The notes under the pieces were generated by a model, which worked only from the letters and a program-made list of their open reading frames with translations, searched no databases and was not told where the DNA came from. Below, piece by piece: positions 23,248 through 32,514 of a DNA stretch of 64,000 nucleotides (position 1 is the stretch's first letter; each line of letters starts with the position of its first letter). The position numbers were made by a program, and so were the translations under genes. The DNA lies in assembly GCF_003432485.1 (NCBI RefSeq), contig NZ_QVNQ01000011.1:124001-188000 (forward strand), given 5' to 3'. This stretch comes from Actinomadura spongiicola (lineage in GTDB: Bacteria; Actinomycetota; Actinomycetes; Streptosporangiales; Streptosporangiaceae).

Positions 23248-23769
23248 GTGCTGATGTCACCGCCACCCCCCACGGTGATCGTGGTCGCCGGTGTGTCCGG
23301 CAGTGGCAAGACCACCGTCGGCGCCCTCCTCGCCGAACGTCTCGGCTGGGACTACGCGGAGGCCGACGCGTTCCACCCGGCGGCCAACATCGCGAAGATG
23401 CGCGCGGGCCGTCCCCTGGACGACGCCGACCGGCTCCCCTGGCTCCGCGCCATCGCCATGTGGATCGACGACCGGCTCACCACGGGCCGACCGGGCGTCG
23501 TGACCTGCTCCGCCCTCAAACGCCGCTACCGCGATCTGCTCGCGGGCGGCCGTCCCGCCGTCCGGGTGGTGCTTCTGGACGGCGACCGCGACACGATCGC
23601 GGCCCGGATGAGGGACCGCGAGGGCCACTTCTTCGGCGCCGAACTCCTCGACTCCCAGTTCGCCGACCTGGAGGTCCCGGGCCCGGACGAGAACGTCCCG
23701 GTCGTGCCCGTCACGGGCACCCCGGCGGAGACCGTCACCCGAATCCTTGGGGCGTTGGCGTCCCCATAG
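23248..23769 (+). CDS. gntK: Gluconokinase
   Basis: The 173-residue P-loop kinase has Walker A GVSGSGKTTVG, EADAFHPAANIAKMRAGRPL, TCSALKRRYRDLL and EGHFFGAELLDSQFADLEVP, all GntK signatures. It phosphorylates gluconate to 6-phosphogluconate for the pentose phosphate pathway. The start is GTG 23248 or ATG 23254, eight or fourteen bases after the pncA stop, so the pncB-pncA-gntK genes may form one transcript. No gluconate permease is nearby. Confidence 0.93.
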   Translation: MLMSPPPPTVIVVAGVSGSGKTTVGALLAERLGWDYAEADAFHPAANIAKMRAGRPLDDADRLPWLRAIAMWIDDRLTTGRPGVVTCSALKRRYRDLLAGGRPAVRVVLLDGDRDTIAARMRDREGHFFGAELLDSQFADLEVPGPDENVPVVPVTGTPAETVTRILGALASP

Positions 23770-23772
23770 CGT

Positions 23773-24978
23773 TCAGAGTTCGTTGAGCAGCATCTCGGCC
23801 GCGTCATGGAGCGGGTGGCCCTTGGGGACGGCCCGCCGGAGGCCGCGTGCCGCCTTGATCGCCGTCCTCTTGTCGGCGCGGTCGCCGGTGACCCGGTACC
23901 GCAGCATGTGCACCACGGCGAGGTCCTGGAGGCGTTCGGGGACGTTGTGGTCGCCCCGCGGGGTCAGCCGCCACGCCTCGTGCGCGCACCGGATCGCGGC
24001 CTCCAGATGCGTCACGTCGTCGGTCTCGCGGTAGTGCAGCGCCAGGGCGGCGGCGAGCTCGCCCCGGCGGGTCGCCTGGGCGGCGGGGGGATCGTCGCGG
24101 GGAGTGGCGGCGACCGCCTGTTCCAGCAGGGCCACCGCCGCGGCGATCTCCTCCGGCACGGGACGCGTCGTCTGGTATCGCAGCTTCCGGGCGCGGCCGA
24201 GGTTCGACAGGCGCATCGCGTGGTCCTCGTGACCGGGCGGCGTGCGACGCGTCGCCTCGCGCAGCCGGTCGACGGCGGCGTCGAGCGTGGCGGCGTCCCC
24301 GGTCTGCGCGAACACCATCTGCTGGAGCAGGGCGAGCTGGGAGATGCGACCCGCGTAGGCCGGATGGTCGTCCTCCGTCCGCTCGACGAGGGACTCCGAC
24401 AGCGCGGTCGCCTCGCGCAGGTCGTCCTCGTGTCCGGTGCGGCCGTACCGGCGCTCGACCAGGCCGATCAGGTTGCTCTCGTACATGCGCGGGTCGAGGT
24501 CCTCGTCCGCCGCCGCCAGCGCCCGCCGCATCAGCGCGGCGCACTCGTCGAGCTGGGCCAGCGGGGTCTCCGCCGGGGTCATCGCGGCCCGCAGGTTCAG
24601 CCCGTCGAGCTGGTCGGCCGGGCCGGGGACGGGCTCCGCGGACACCGCCTCCCGCAGGTCGGCCCGCTCGGCGGCCAGGTCGCCGCCACCCCGCGACCGG
24701 GCCAGCTCCAGCAGCCGCGTGGCCTCGTCCCTGTCGTCCACGTCGTCCTGTACCAGCTGGCGGCCGTAGTACAGGAGCCCCGCCGCGGACGCCGCCCGCG
24801 CCAGGGATTCCTCCGGTGGGTCCGCGTCCGGTGCCGCCCGTAACACGGCGGTCATCAAGGCCTGCGCGTCCCGAACCCCTGCGGGCGCGAGCAGGTCCGC
24901 ACGATCGCGCGCCTCGACGAACCGCCCGAGCCGCGCGAGCACCGCCTCCAGGATCTCCTCGAACCCTGCCAGGTACAC
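23773..24978 (-). CDS. Tetratricopeptide-like repeat protein
   Basis: The 401-residue protein is almost wholly helical, with TPR-like units such as DEDLDPRMYESNLIGLVERRYG, LREATRRTPPGHEDHAMRLSNLGRARKL and LEAAIRCAHEAWRLTPRGDHNV. The pattern matches TPR arrays found in actinobacterial CHAT-associated proteins, but no CHAT or other catalytic domain is present. It has no signal peptide. The GTG at 24978 has a fine GGAGG with a six-base spacer. It probably serves as a protein-interaction scaffold, and its partners are unknown. It converges on gntK with a three-base gap. Confidence 0.75.
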   Translation of the reverse strand: MYLAGFEEILEAVLARLGRFVEARDRADLLAPAGVRDAQALMTAVLRAAPDADPPEESLARAASAAGLLYYGRQLVQDDVDDRDEATRLLELARSRGGGDLAAERADLREAVSAEPVPGPADQLDGLNLRAAMTPAETPLAQLDECAALMRRALAAADEDLDPRMYESNLIGLVERRYGRTGHEDDLREATALSESLVERTEDDHPAYAGRISQLALLQQMVFAQTGDAATLDAAVDRLREATRRTPPGHEDHAMRLSNLGRARKLRYQTTRPVPEEIAAAVALLEQAVAATPRDDPPAAQATRRGELAAALALHYRETDDVTHLEAAIRCAHEAWRLTPRGDHNVPERLQDLAVVHMLRYRVTGDRADKRTAIKAARGLRRAVPKGHPLHDAAEMLLNEL

Positions 24979-25134
24979 TCCGTACCTCCCGAAATGGCGC
25001 GTAGTTATTGATCATCCTGGGACGCGCCGCCGCACACAAGCTCCGGGCGGCCCCCCTGACCCACTCCGGTCACCACGGTGCGAACGTGAGCGCGGACGGG
25101 TCCGGCACCGGCCGGACGAAACGCGCGCCGGGCG

Positions 25135-26910
25135 TCAGTGGCGGCGTTTGGCGGCCCAGTCGCGGATCTTGGCGATGCGCTTGCGGATGTCGTCGGCGCT
25201 GGCCTGGGCGATGGGCGGGCCGCCGCAGGAGCGGCGCAGCTCGGTGTGGATGACGCCGTGCGGCTGGCCCGTGCGGTGGTTCCAGGCTCCGACGAGCCCG
25301 TTCAGCTCACGGCGCAGGGACGCCAGGTCTTCGGCGGCGGTGCGGTCGGCGCGCGGGTCGCCGGTCTTGCGCTTGCGTTCGGTGGCGAGCTGGTCGGCCT
25401 GCCGCTTGCGCAGCAGCGCCGACACCTGCTCGGGTTCGAGGAGGCCGGGGATGCCGAGATACTCCTCCTCCTCGGCCGAGCCCGGCTCGGCGTGCATGCC
25501 GAACTCGCCGCCGTCGTACAGGACGCGGTCGAACGTCGCGGACGCCTCGACCGTCTCGAACGGCAACTCCTCCCCGACCGCGTCGGGGGTGTCCTTCTGC
25601 CGGTTGGCCTCGGCGAGCAGGTCGTCGTCCAGGCCGTCCTCGCGGACGGGACGGTCGAGGACGTGGTCGCGCTCGGTCTCCATCTCGGCGGCGTGGCCCA
25701 TCAGCGTCGGCACCGAGGGCAGGAAGACCGAGGCGGTCTCGCCCCGGCGGCGGGCCCGGACGAAACGGCCGATGGCCTGCGCGAAGAACAGCGGCGTGCT
25801 GGTGGACGTCGCGTACACGCCCACGCACAGGCGCGGGATGTCGACGCCCTCGGACACCATCCGCACCGCGACCATCCAGCGGTCTTCCGACTCGGTGAAC
25901 CGCTTGATCTTCTTGGACGCGGACGGGTCGTCCGACAGCACGACCGTGGCGCCCTGGCCGGTGACGGCGCGCAGCATTCCGGCGTAGGCGCGGGCCGTCT
26001 CATGGTCGGTGGCGATCACCAGGCCGCCCGCGTCCGGAATGGCGCGGCGCAGCTCGGTGAGCCGCCGGTCGGCGGCGGCGAGGACCTGCCTGATCCAGTC
26101 GCCCTTCGGGTCGAGCGCGGCGCGCCACGCCTGGGCGGTCTGGTCCTGGGTGAGCGGCTCGCCGAGGGTCGCGGTGATCTCGTCGCCCGCACGGGTGCGC
26201 CAACGCATCTCCCCCGCGTACGCCAGGAAGATCACCGGGCGGACGACACCGTCGGCGAGCGCCGGGCCGTAGCCGTAGGTGTAGTCGGCGCGGCTGCGGC
26301 GGACGCCGTCGGGGCCCTCGTCGTACTGGACGAACGGGATCGGGTTGATGTCGGTGCGGAACGGCGTGCCCGACAGGCCGAGGCGGCGTGTCGCGGGCTC
26401 GAACGCCTCCCGGACGGCGTCGCCCCAGGACAGCCCGTCGCCCGCGTGGTGCACCTCGTCGAAGATGACCAGGGACTTGCGGGACTCGGTGCGGTTGCGG
26501 TGCAGCGCGGGCCGCGCGGCGATGGTCGCGTACGTGACGGCGACGCCGTGGAAGTCCTTGCCGACGGGCCCGTCGCCGTTCTGGTACTCGGGGTTGATCT
26601 TGATGCCGACCCGGGCGGCGGACTCGGCCCACTGCCGCTTGAGATGCTCGGTGGGGCACACGATCGTGATCGCCGAGACGATGCGGCGTTCCAGCAGCTC
26701 CCGGGCGAGCCGGAGCGCGAACGTCGTCTTTCCGGCGCCGGGCGTCGCGACGGTGAGGAAGTCGCGCGGACCGGGCGCGGTGCCGTCCGGCCCGAAGTAG
26801 GCCTCCAACGCCTGCTGCTGCCAGGCGCGCAGGGACGACGCCGTCCCCCAGGCGGCCCGCTCGGGGAAGGCGGGAGGCATGCTCGATGCGGCGAAGGTGC
26901 TCACGGTCAT
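25135..26910 (-). CDS. SF2 DEAD/DEAH-box helicase (XPB-like)
   Basis: The 591-residue protein is a superfamily 2 DNA helicase or translocase. Walker A is ATPGAGKTTFALRLA (Lys61), Walker B is IFDEVHHAGDG, motif III-like is GLSGTPFRTD, motif V is VRMVSEGVDIPRL and motif VI is AQAIGRFVRARRRGE. The C-terminal 170 residues are charged and helical and end in RIAKIRDWAAKRRH. Many actinomycetes have this stand-alone helicase, and its pathway (repair or transcription) is not settled. The upstream metalloprotease gene is 100 bases away on the same strand. Confidence 0.9.
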   Translation of the reverse strand: MTVSTFAASSMPPAFPERAAWGTASSLRAWQQQALEAYFGPDGTAPGPRDFLTVATPGAGKTTFALRLARELLERRIVSAITIVCPTEHLKRQWAESAARVGIKINPEYQNGDGPVGKDFHGVAVTYATIAARPALHRNRTESRKSLVIFDEVHHAGDGLSWGDAVREAFEPATRRLGLSGTPFRTDINPIPFVQYDEGPDGVRRSRADYTYGYGPALADGVVRPVIFLAYAGEMRWRTRAGDEITATLGEPLTQDQTAQAWRAALDPKGDWIRQVLAAADRRLTELRRAIPDAGGLVIATDHETARAYAGMLRAVTGQGATVVLSDDPSASKKIKRFTESEDRWMVAVRMVSEGVDIPRLCVGVYATSTSTPLFFAQAIGRFVRARRRGETASVFLPSVPTLMGHAAEMETERDHVLDRPVREDGLDDDLLAEANRQKDTPDAVGEELPFETVEASATFDRVLYDGGEFGMHAEPGSAEEEEYLGIPGLLEPEQVSALLRKRQADQLATERKRKTGDPRADRTAAEDLASLRRELNGLVGAWNHRTGQPHGVIHTELRRSCGGPPIAQASADDIRKRIAKIRDWAAKRRH

Positions 26911-27010
26911 CGAAGGCTATCGAGCCGCACCGACAGATCGCGCCGCCCGCGCCGCACATGTGCCGAGATCCACAACTCCGGGGCACGGCGTGGGCACGGC
27001 CGGGCGCGGT

Positions 27011-27982
27011 TCAGCGGGACCGGTAGGCGGCCCAGGACGCGCGGATCCGGCGGCCCTGGCCTGCGGTGAACTCCCGCATGCACGCGTCGTGCGCGTAGTC
27101 CATGAAGTTGTGCACCGGGTCGGCGCCCCGCCCCGGGCATGTGTCCCGGAAGTGAGGACATCCTTCCGCCGGTGCGGCCTCGTACGGGGTGTCGGCCACC
27201 CCGTCGCCCGGCGGCACGCATCCGCCCTCGAACGTGTGCAGGAGGCCGAGCCAGTGCCCGATCTCGTGGACGGCCGTGTACCCGCGGTTGAACGACTTGT
27301 ACTGCCCGCGCGGCACGCTCCGGTAGTCGATGACGACGCCGTCCATGCGCGGGTTCTTCCGAAACTGCTGCGGGAACGTGGAGTAGCCCAGCACGTCCGT
27401 GCCCACCGCTGCGGTGAAGATGTTGAGCGTGCCGCGTCCCCCCTTGCGCAGCCGCCGTTTCATCGGCGCTTCGTACCGGTGCGGGTTGTCGAACCACGCC
27501 GGCTGGTCGAAGCTGTCATAGCTCACCAACCGGAACCGGAGGCGCGTGTCGACACCCCCCGTCCTTCCTCCGTAGGCGGCGTTCAGCGTGGAGATCTGCC
27601 GCCGCGCGGACGCCTCGGACACCCTGCCCAGGCTTCCGCTATGAACGACGTGGAACCGCACCGGGACGACGACGGACCGCGCCCGGCGCAGCGCCGTGTC
27701 GAGATCCCGTTCGTCGGACGTGCCGAACCGGTCGAGGAGCGTCCGGCGAAGATCGGCGAGCATGGCGACGACCTGGCCGCGGTCGAGGTCGGCCCGATCG
27801 GCCGGGTGCGTCACCCGGGCCCCGCCGTCCGACAGGGCGCCTGAAAAGCAGTCGTCGCCGTGTGCCGCCACCCGTGCCGCCACCGGTGCCGCCCTGACCC
27901 GGGGCCGGTCACCCACCGAGCCCGAAACGACACAGAATGTAACCAACAGTGCGCATAGCGAAACCCCGGCCATCCGCCGCAT
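27011..27982 (-). CDS. Secreted zinc metalloprotease (M43/pappalysin-like)
   Basis: The 323-residue preprotein has a signal peptide (MAGVSLCALLVTFCVVSG). The mature enzyme has the extended zinc motif HEIGHWLGLLHTF, with the third ligand histidine and the metzincin glycine, and a Met-turn in NFMDYAHDACM. Cysteines flanking the zinc site (GGCVPPGDG, GCPHFRDTC) probably form disulfides. Fungal and actinobacterial M43B proteins share this layout. It should act outside the cell on protein substrates. Confidence 0.9.
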   Translation of the reverse strand: MRRMAGVSLCALLVTFCVVSGSVGDRPRVRAAPVAARVAAHGDDCFSGALSDGGARVTHPADRADLDRGQVVAMLADLRRTLLDRFGTSDERDLDTALRRARSVVVPVRFHVVHSGSLGRVSEASARRQISTLNAAYGGRTGGVDTRLRFRLVSYDSFDQPAWFDNPHRYEAPMKRRLRKGGRGTLNIFTAAVGTDVLGYSTFPQQFRKNPRMDGVVIDYRSVPRGQYKSFNRGYTAVHEIGHWLGLLHTFEGGCVPPGDGVADTPYEAAPAEGCPHFRDTCPGRGADPVHNFMDYAHDACMREFTAGQGRRIRASWAAYRSR

Positions 27983-28013
27983 TCATCCCCCGTAAAGGTG
28001 TCAACACCAAGGC

Positions 28014-28039
28014 CCCGCGATCAGCCCCCTGATCGCGGG
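28014..28039 (-). terminator. Terminator of the AlgH-DUF3039 unit
   Basis: CCCGCGATCAG at 28014-28024 pairs perfectly with 28029-28039 around CCCC. It begins 45 bases after the DUF3039 stop and separates this unit from the metalloprotease gene. Confidence 0.65.
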
Positions 28040-28084
28040 ACCCTACTCACGCACGCGCGTCGACGGCCGCCGGTCGGCGGCCGG

Positions 28085-28348
28085 TCACTCGTCGCCCTCG
28101 CCGCCGCCCGACTTCATCGACTCATAGATCTTCTTGCACTCCGGGCAGACCGGGTACTTCTTCGGGTCCCGGTTCGGCACCCAGACCTTGCCGCACAGCG
28201 CGATCACCGGCGTGCCGGTCACCGCGCTCTCGGTGATCTTCGCCTTCTTCACATAGTGCGCGAACCGCTCATGGTCGCCGTCACCGTGCGAGAGGTCCGG
28301 CCGGACATCGGTCTGGGTGTCGCCGTCGGGCAGGATCTTCGTACTCAC
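28085..28348 (-). CDS. DUF3039 zinc-ribbon protein
   Basis: The 87-residue protein (starting STKILPDGDTQTDVRPD) has the DUF3039 core GDHERFAHYVKKAKITESAV, TPVIALCGKVWVPNRDPKKY and PVCPECKKIYE. The cysteines CG...CPEC form a likely zinc site. It is found across actinobacteria with no known role. The GTG at 28348 was chosen because AAGG lies eight bases before it. A GTG at 28357 is also in frame. It follows the AlgH gene by about ten bases, so they form an operon. Confidence 0.88.
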   Translation of the reverse strand: MSTKILPDGDTQTDVRPDLSHGDGDHERFAHYVKKAKITESAVTGTPVIALCGKVWVPNRDPKKYPVCPECKKIYESMKSGGGEGDE

Positions 28349-28358
28349 ATCGTTCACC

Positions 28359-28943
28359 TTAGTTCAGCGTCGGGTCCTCGGGGAACGTGGAGACGAACGC
28401 CAGGTCGCCGCCCTGCCTGCGCAGAACGTGTCGCCAGAGCCCGTCCGGGTCGCCCGCGAACACGTCCCCCGCCTCCGCGGGCACCAGGTACCACGAGCCC
28501 TCCTCGATCTCCGCGCGCAGCTGCCCCGCCGACCAGCCCGCGTAGCCCGCGAACACCCGCAGTTGCAGCAGCTCGGCCGCGAGCAGGCCGGGCGGTGCCT
28601 CCAGGTCGACGAGCCCCACCCGGGAGACCTCGGCGCCGCCGTCCAGGGCGCGCCACCCGAGCGGCTCCTCCTCCCCGGGAAGGCGGGCCAGAGCGAGCGC
28701 GTTCTCCAGCGCGACCGGGCCGCCCTGGAACACCACCGCCGGTCCGGTGACGAGCTCCGCCCACGGCGGCAGCACCCGGTCGACCGGTACCTCGGTCGGC
28801 CGGTTGAGGACGACGCCGAGCGTGCCGCCCTCCATGTCGTGCTCGACCAGCAGGACGACGCTCCGCCGGAAATTCGGATCCTCCAGCTGAGGCGTCGCCA
28901 CCAGCAGGAGCCCCACCCTGATGCCGTCTTCCATGCGTTCCAT
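28359..28943 (-). CDS. YqgE/AlgH family protein
   Basis: The 194-residue protein shows the AlgH pattern: GLLLVATPQLEDPNFRRSVV, GGTLGVVLNRPTEVPV, VFQGGPVALENALALAR and VFAGYAGWSAGQLRAEIEEG. Length and motifs fit the family, whose function is unresolved (linked to alginate regulation in Pseudomonas). ATG codons at 28943 and 28934 are both possible, and neither has a well-spaced ribosome binding site. DUF3039 follows on the same strand. Confidence 0.9.
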   Translation of the reverse strand: MERMEDGIRVGLLLVATPQLEDPNFRRSVVLLVEHDMEGGTLGVVLNRPTEVPVDRVLPPWAELVTGPAVVFQGGPVALENALALARLPGEEEPLGWRALDGGAEVSRVGLVDLEAPPGLLAAELLQLRVFAGYAGWSAGQLRAEIEEGSWYLVPAEAGDVFAGDPDGLWRHVLRRQGGDLAFVSTFPEDPTLN

Positions 28944-29107
28944 GATGCGTTGCGCGGACCTCCGGCGGCACGTCCGCCGTCTCGTTAGCCTGTTACGCAT
29001 TCCTATCGATGGGGATATCGGCACCACAAGGACCTAGGTTAAGAATGATCTAGAGTTCGTTTCGGCCACCCGCTCGATGCCCGCCAGTTGGGCCGGGGAG
29101 GACAGCA

Positions 29108-29734
29108 ATGCAGTTGCCCAGGGTCGTCATCGCGGCCGTGTTCATCGTGATCGGCGCACTGATCGCGGTCCCGGCGCTGGTCAGCTGGATGTCGCCGGAC
29201 TCCGAGCCCGCGGCCTCGGCCACCACCTCGCCCAGCGCGTCCGGGGGCACGTCCGATCCGTCCGCGTCCCCGAGCGGGGGAACCCCGGCGCGTCCGGTGA
29301 CCGCCACCATCGGGACGGTGTCGTGCCCGGCGAGCACGGTACGGGTCACCATCCGCAACACCGGCACCAAGACCGAGGACTTCGGGATCGAGAAGAACGA
29401 CGACACCGCCGCGATTCCCGGCCAGATCCGGCCGGACGCGACCCGGACCGTGGCCGTCCGCGTCCGCGAGGACCGCCGCACCCGTATCACGGTCACCTGG
29501 GCCGGCAAGCGCCTCACGTCCAAGACCGTCAAGGCGAACTGCGAGAAGGCGGAGGCGGCGCCCGCGCCGACCAAGACCCCGCCGGACGAGCTTCCCAACA
29601 CCGGCCCCGACGCGGTCCTGTGGGCCCGCGCCGCGACCGGCGTCGGCGTCATCCTCACCGGCGTGATCATCTTCTGGTACGGCGGGATCTGGCCCCGCCG
29701 CCGCGACCAGATCTTCCCGAAGAAGAACTCCTAG
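29108..29734 (+). CDS. LPNTG-type cell-wall-anchored surface protein
   Basis: The 208-residue protein begins with a signal/membrane segment (VVIAAVFIVIGALIAVPALV), then a Ser/Thr/Pro-rich linker and an all-beta domain (about 65-150). It ends DELPNTGPDAVLWARA followed by a hydrophobic stretch (GVGVILTGVIIFWYGGIW) and PRRR. That is a sortase sorting signal (LPXTG, hydrophobic, basic). The protein should be covalently fixed to peptidoglycan. No sortase gene is in the window. The domain has two cysteines that may pair. Function unknown. Confidence 0.75.
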   Translation: MQLPRVVIAAVFIVIGALIAVPALVSWMSPDSEPAASATTSPSASGGTSDPSASPSGGTPARPVTATIGTVSCPASTVRVTIRNTGTKTEDFGIEKNDDTAAIPGQIRPDATRTVAVRVREDRRTRITVTWAGKRLTSKTVKANCEKAEAAPAPTKTPPDELPNTGPDAVLWARAATGVGVILTGVIIFWYGGIWPRRRDQIFPKKNS

Positions 29735-29794
29735 ACCTCGGCCGTCACGCGAGCGCCAGATCGCGAAGCGACGCGGCGCCCGCACGATCACGGG

Positions 29795-31222
29795 TCAGGG
29801 GTGCGAGCCGCCAGGCGAGTGCCCCTGACCCGGGGTCAAAGCGACGACAGCCTCGCGTACCGCGCCCGCCACCCGGGTGCTGACCTCCGGGTGGAAGACG
29901 CTCGGCACGATGTAGTTCGGGCCCAGCTCGTCCGGCGTGACGACCTCGGCGAGGGCCTTCGCGGCGGCGGCCAGCATGTCCAGGGTGACGCCGTCCGCCT
30001 GCGCGTCCAGCAGCCCGCGGAACACGCCGGGGAACGCCAGCACGTTGTTGATCTGGTTGGGGTAGTCGCTGCGGCCGGTGGCGACGACGGCGGCGTGCTC
30101 GCGCGCCTCGTCCGGGGACACCTCCGGCTCGGGGTTGGCGAGCGCGAACACGATCGCGTCGTCCTTCATCGTGGCGACGTCGTCGCCGGTCAGGATGCCG
30201 GGGGCGGACACGCCGATGAACACGTCGGCGTCCTTCACGGCGCCGCGCAGGTCGCCCGCATAGCCGGCCGCGTTGGTGCGGGACGCGATCCAGCCGAGCG
30301 ACTCGTCCAGGTCGTCGCGGCCGGCGTGGACGGCGCCGCGGTAGTCGCACACGACCAGGTCGCGGGCGCCCGCGTGCATCAGCAGCTTGAGGATGGCGGT
30401 GCCCGCCGCGCCCGCGCCCGCCATCGTGATGCGGACGGAGCCGATGTCCTTGCCGACGACGCGGAGCGCGTTCGTCAGCGCGGCCAGGACGCAGATCGCG
30501 GTGCCGTGCTGGTCGTCGTGGAAGACGGGGATGTCGAGCAGCTCGCGCAGCCGGGCCTCGACCTCGAAGCAGCGGGGCGCGGAGATGTCCTCCAGGTTGA
30601 TGCCGCCGAACGCGGGCGCGAGGATCTGGACGGTCCGGACGATCTCGTCCGTGTCCTGCGTGTCGAGGCAGATCGGCCAGGCGTCGATGCCGGCGAACCG
30701 CTTGAACAGCGCCGCCTTGCCCTCCATGACGGGCAGCGCGGCCTCCGGGCCGATGTTGCCGAGCCCGAGCACCGCCGACCCGTCCGTGACGACCGCGACG
30801 CTGTTGCGTTTGATCGTCAGGCGGCGGACGTCCTCGGGGTTGCGGGCGATGGCGAGGGAGACGCGGGCGACGCCGGGCGTGTACGCCATCGACAGCTCGT
30901 CGCGGTTGCGCAGCGGCACCTTCGACTGCATCTCGATCTTGCCGCCGAGATGCATCAGGAACGTCCGGTCGCTGACCTTGTGGATCTTGACCGCGTCGAT
31001 CCGCTCCAGCGCCGTCGCGATCGCCTCGGCGTGTTCGGTGTCGCGGGTCGCGATCGTGACGTCGATGCGCAGCGTCTCGTGCCCGGCGGTGTTGACGTCG
31101 AGGGCCGTGACGATCCCGCCGGCGTTCTCCACGACATGGGTGATCTGGCTGACGGCCCGGCCGCCCGCCGGCACCTCCAGCCGGACGGTGATGGAGTACG
31201 ACACGCTCGGCACGCTCGCCAC
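29795..31222 (-). CDS. NAD(P)-dependent malic enzyme with N-terminal ACT domain
   Basis: The 475-residue enzyme oxidatively decarboxylates malate to pyruvate. An ACT domain (SYSITVRLEVPAGGRAVSQI) occupies about the first 85 residues and suggests allosteric control by an amino acid or metabolite. The catalytic domain has MAYTPGVARVSLAI, PVMEGKAALFKRFAGIDAWP, INLEDISAPRCFEVE, FHDDQHGTAICVLAAL and the dinucleotide site ITMAGAGAAGTAI. The start is the GTG at 31222 after AGGGGAC. A short ORF precedes it closely on the same strand. Confidence 0.93.
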   Translation of the reverse strand: MASVPSVSYSITVRLEVPAGGRAVSQITHVVENAGGIVTALDVNTAGHETLRIDVTIATRDTEHAEAIATALERIDAVKIHKVSDRTFLMHLGGKIEMQSKVPLRNRDELSMAYTPGVARVSLAIARNPEDVRRLTIKRNSVAVVTDGSAVLGLGNIGPEAALPVMEGKAALFKRFAGIDAWPICLDTQDTDEIVRTVQILAPAFGGINLEDISAPRCFEVEARLRELLDIPVFHDDQHGTAICVLAALTNALRVVGKDIGSVRITMAGAGAAGTAILKLLMHAGARDLVVCDYRGAVHAGRDDLDESLGWIASRTNAAGYAGDLRGAVKDADVFIGVSAPGILTGDDVATMKDDAIVFALANPEPEVSPDEAREHAAVVATGRSDYPNQINNVLAFPGVFRGLLDAQADGVTLDMLAAAAKALAEVVTPDELGPNYIVPSVFHPEVSTRVAGAVREAVVALTPGQGHSPGGSHP

Positions 31223-31240
31223 GACAACTGTCCCCTCTGC

Positions 31241-31435
31241 TCAGACGAGAGCCGCGGCCCGGTCCCATTCGGCGGCTCGGAACGTCCGCGCCGCGACGGC
31301 GATGGGCTCGCCGGGCGCGGACGTGGACTGCCTCGTCGCGCCGATCACAGGGCGGCGGAGCCGCGGATCGGCGGGTTCGGCCCCGTGGACGCGCTTCACC
31401 TGGGCGGGACGGGCGCGGTCATTGGCATCGAGCAT
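31241..31435 (-). CDS. Hypothetical protein, 64 residues, upstream of the malic enzyme
   Basis: This ATG-started frame (GAGG eight bases upstream) runs 64 codons and ends 18 bases before the malic enzyme start. Codon third positions are about 85 percent G/C, clearly above the second positions, as in true genes of this genome. The product (MLDANDRARPAQVKRVHGAE to WDRAAALV) is polar and basic with no recognised domain, signal or membrane segment. It could be a genuine small gene in the malic enzyme operon or a fortuitous frame in the leader. Confidence 0.4.
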   Translation of the reverse strand: MLDANDRARPAQVKRVHGAEPADPRLRRPVIGATRQSTSAPGEPIAVAARTFRAAEWDRAAALV

Positions 31436-31563
31436 ACGCTCAACCTCGCCGTCCGGTGTCCCGATCGCCCCAGGTCGTCCCGCCCGGCGGCGCCGCGACG
31501 GCGGCGCTCCGGCCAGGCGGGACGGCGAGTCGGCGACGGCCGCGGCCGACCGCGGGTCGGATG

Positions 31564-32514
31564 TCAGAACAGGGCCGACTGGAGTGACCGGCGGGCCTTG
31601 GTGACGCGCGGGTCGTCCGGCGGCAGGAGGTCGAACAGCGACAGCAGGTGCCTGCGCGCCGCGTCGCGGTCGTCGCCCGCGCTGCTCCGCACCGCCGACA
31701 GCAGCCGCTCGAACGCCTGCTCCAGGCGTCCGGCCGCGATCTCCACGTCGGCCGCGCTGATCTGCGTCTGCACATCGCCCGGCTTCTCCGCGGCCTCCCG
31801 GAGCACGCGTTCGGGGTCCAGGTCCCGCACCCGCCGGCTCAGCTCGACCGCCGCGAGCCCCTGCTTGGCCCCGGCGTCACGCGGGTCGCTCGCGAGCATC
31901 TGCTCGAACGCGGCCTTGGCGCCGTCCAGGTCGCCGCGCTGCAGGGCGTCCTCGGCCTGTTGCCGCACCGGGTCGACGGCGGGCGTGTCCCCGGGCTCCC
32001 CGGGTTCGGGGGCCTCCAGCAGAAGGCCCTCCTTGACCAGCGCCTCGAAGAGCTGGTCGATGGCCTGCCGCACCTGCGCCTCGGGCGCCGCCCCGTTCAG
32101 GAACGGAAGCAGCTGCCCGGCGACGACCGCCGCCACGAACGGGATGCCGCGCACGCCCATCTGCTGCATGTACGCGCCGAGCTGCGGGTTGGCGTCGATG
32201 TCGACCTTGGCCAGGATCCACTTGCCGGCCGCCTCGGCGGCGAGCTTCTCCAGGATCGGCGAGAGTTGCTTGCACGGGCCGCACCACTCGGCCCAGAAGT
32301 CCACCAGGACGGGAACGGATTGCGATCGTTCCACGACCTCGGCGTTGAAGGTCTGGTCGGTGACGTCCACGACGTATTCGGCGGCGGCCCCGCCCGCGCC
32401 CGTGCCCGCGGGCGTGCCTCCGCCCTGGGCCCGGCGCTCCTGCTGCTTCCGGGCGGCCGCCTGGCGCGCCCCCAAATCGATGGCCCCGTGCAACGAAAAG
32501 TCCCGAGAAGGCAT
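31564..32514 (-). CDS. Thioredoxin-TPR fusion protein (CnoX/YbbN-like, Rv1324-like)
   Basis: The 316-residue protein has an N-terminal thioredoxin domain with the redox pair Cys78-Cys81 in FWAEWCGPCKQLSPILEKLA and cis-Pro in VRGIPFVAAVV. A C-terminal tetratricopeptide region follows (QAEDALQRGDLDGAKAAFEQ onward). This arrangement is that of CnoX/YbbN holdases. Because the CXXC is intact it may also exchange disulfides. The equivalent position in mycobacteria holds Rv1324. The start at 32514 begins MPSRDFSLHGAIDLGARQ. Confidence 0.9.
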   Translation of the reverse strand: MPSRDFSLHGAIDLGARQAAARKQQERRAQGGGTPAGTGAGGAAAEYVVDVTDQTFNAEVVERSQSVPVLVDFWAEWCGPCKQLSPILEKLAAEAAGKWILAKVDIDANPQLGAYMQQMGVRGIPFVAAVVAGQLLPFLNGAAPEAQVRQAIDQLFEALVKEGLLLEAPEPGEPGDTPAVDPVRQQAEDALQRGDLDGAKAAFEQMLASDPRDAGAKQGLAAVELSRRVRDLDPERVLREAAEKPGDVQTQISAADVEIAAGRLEQAFERLLSAVRSSAGDDRDAARRHLLSLFDLLPPDDPRVTKARRSLQSALF

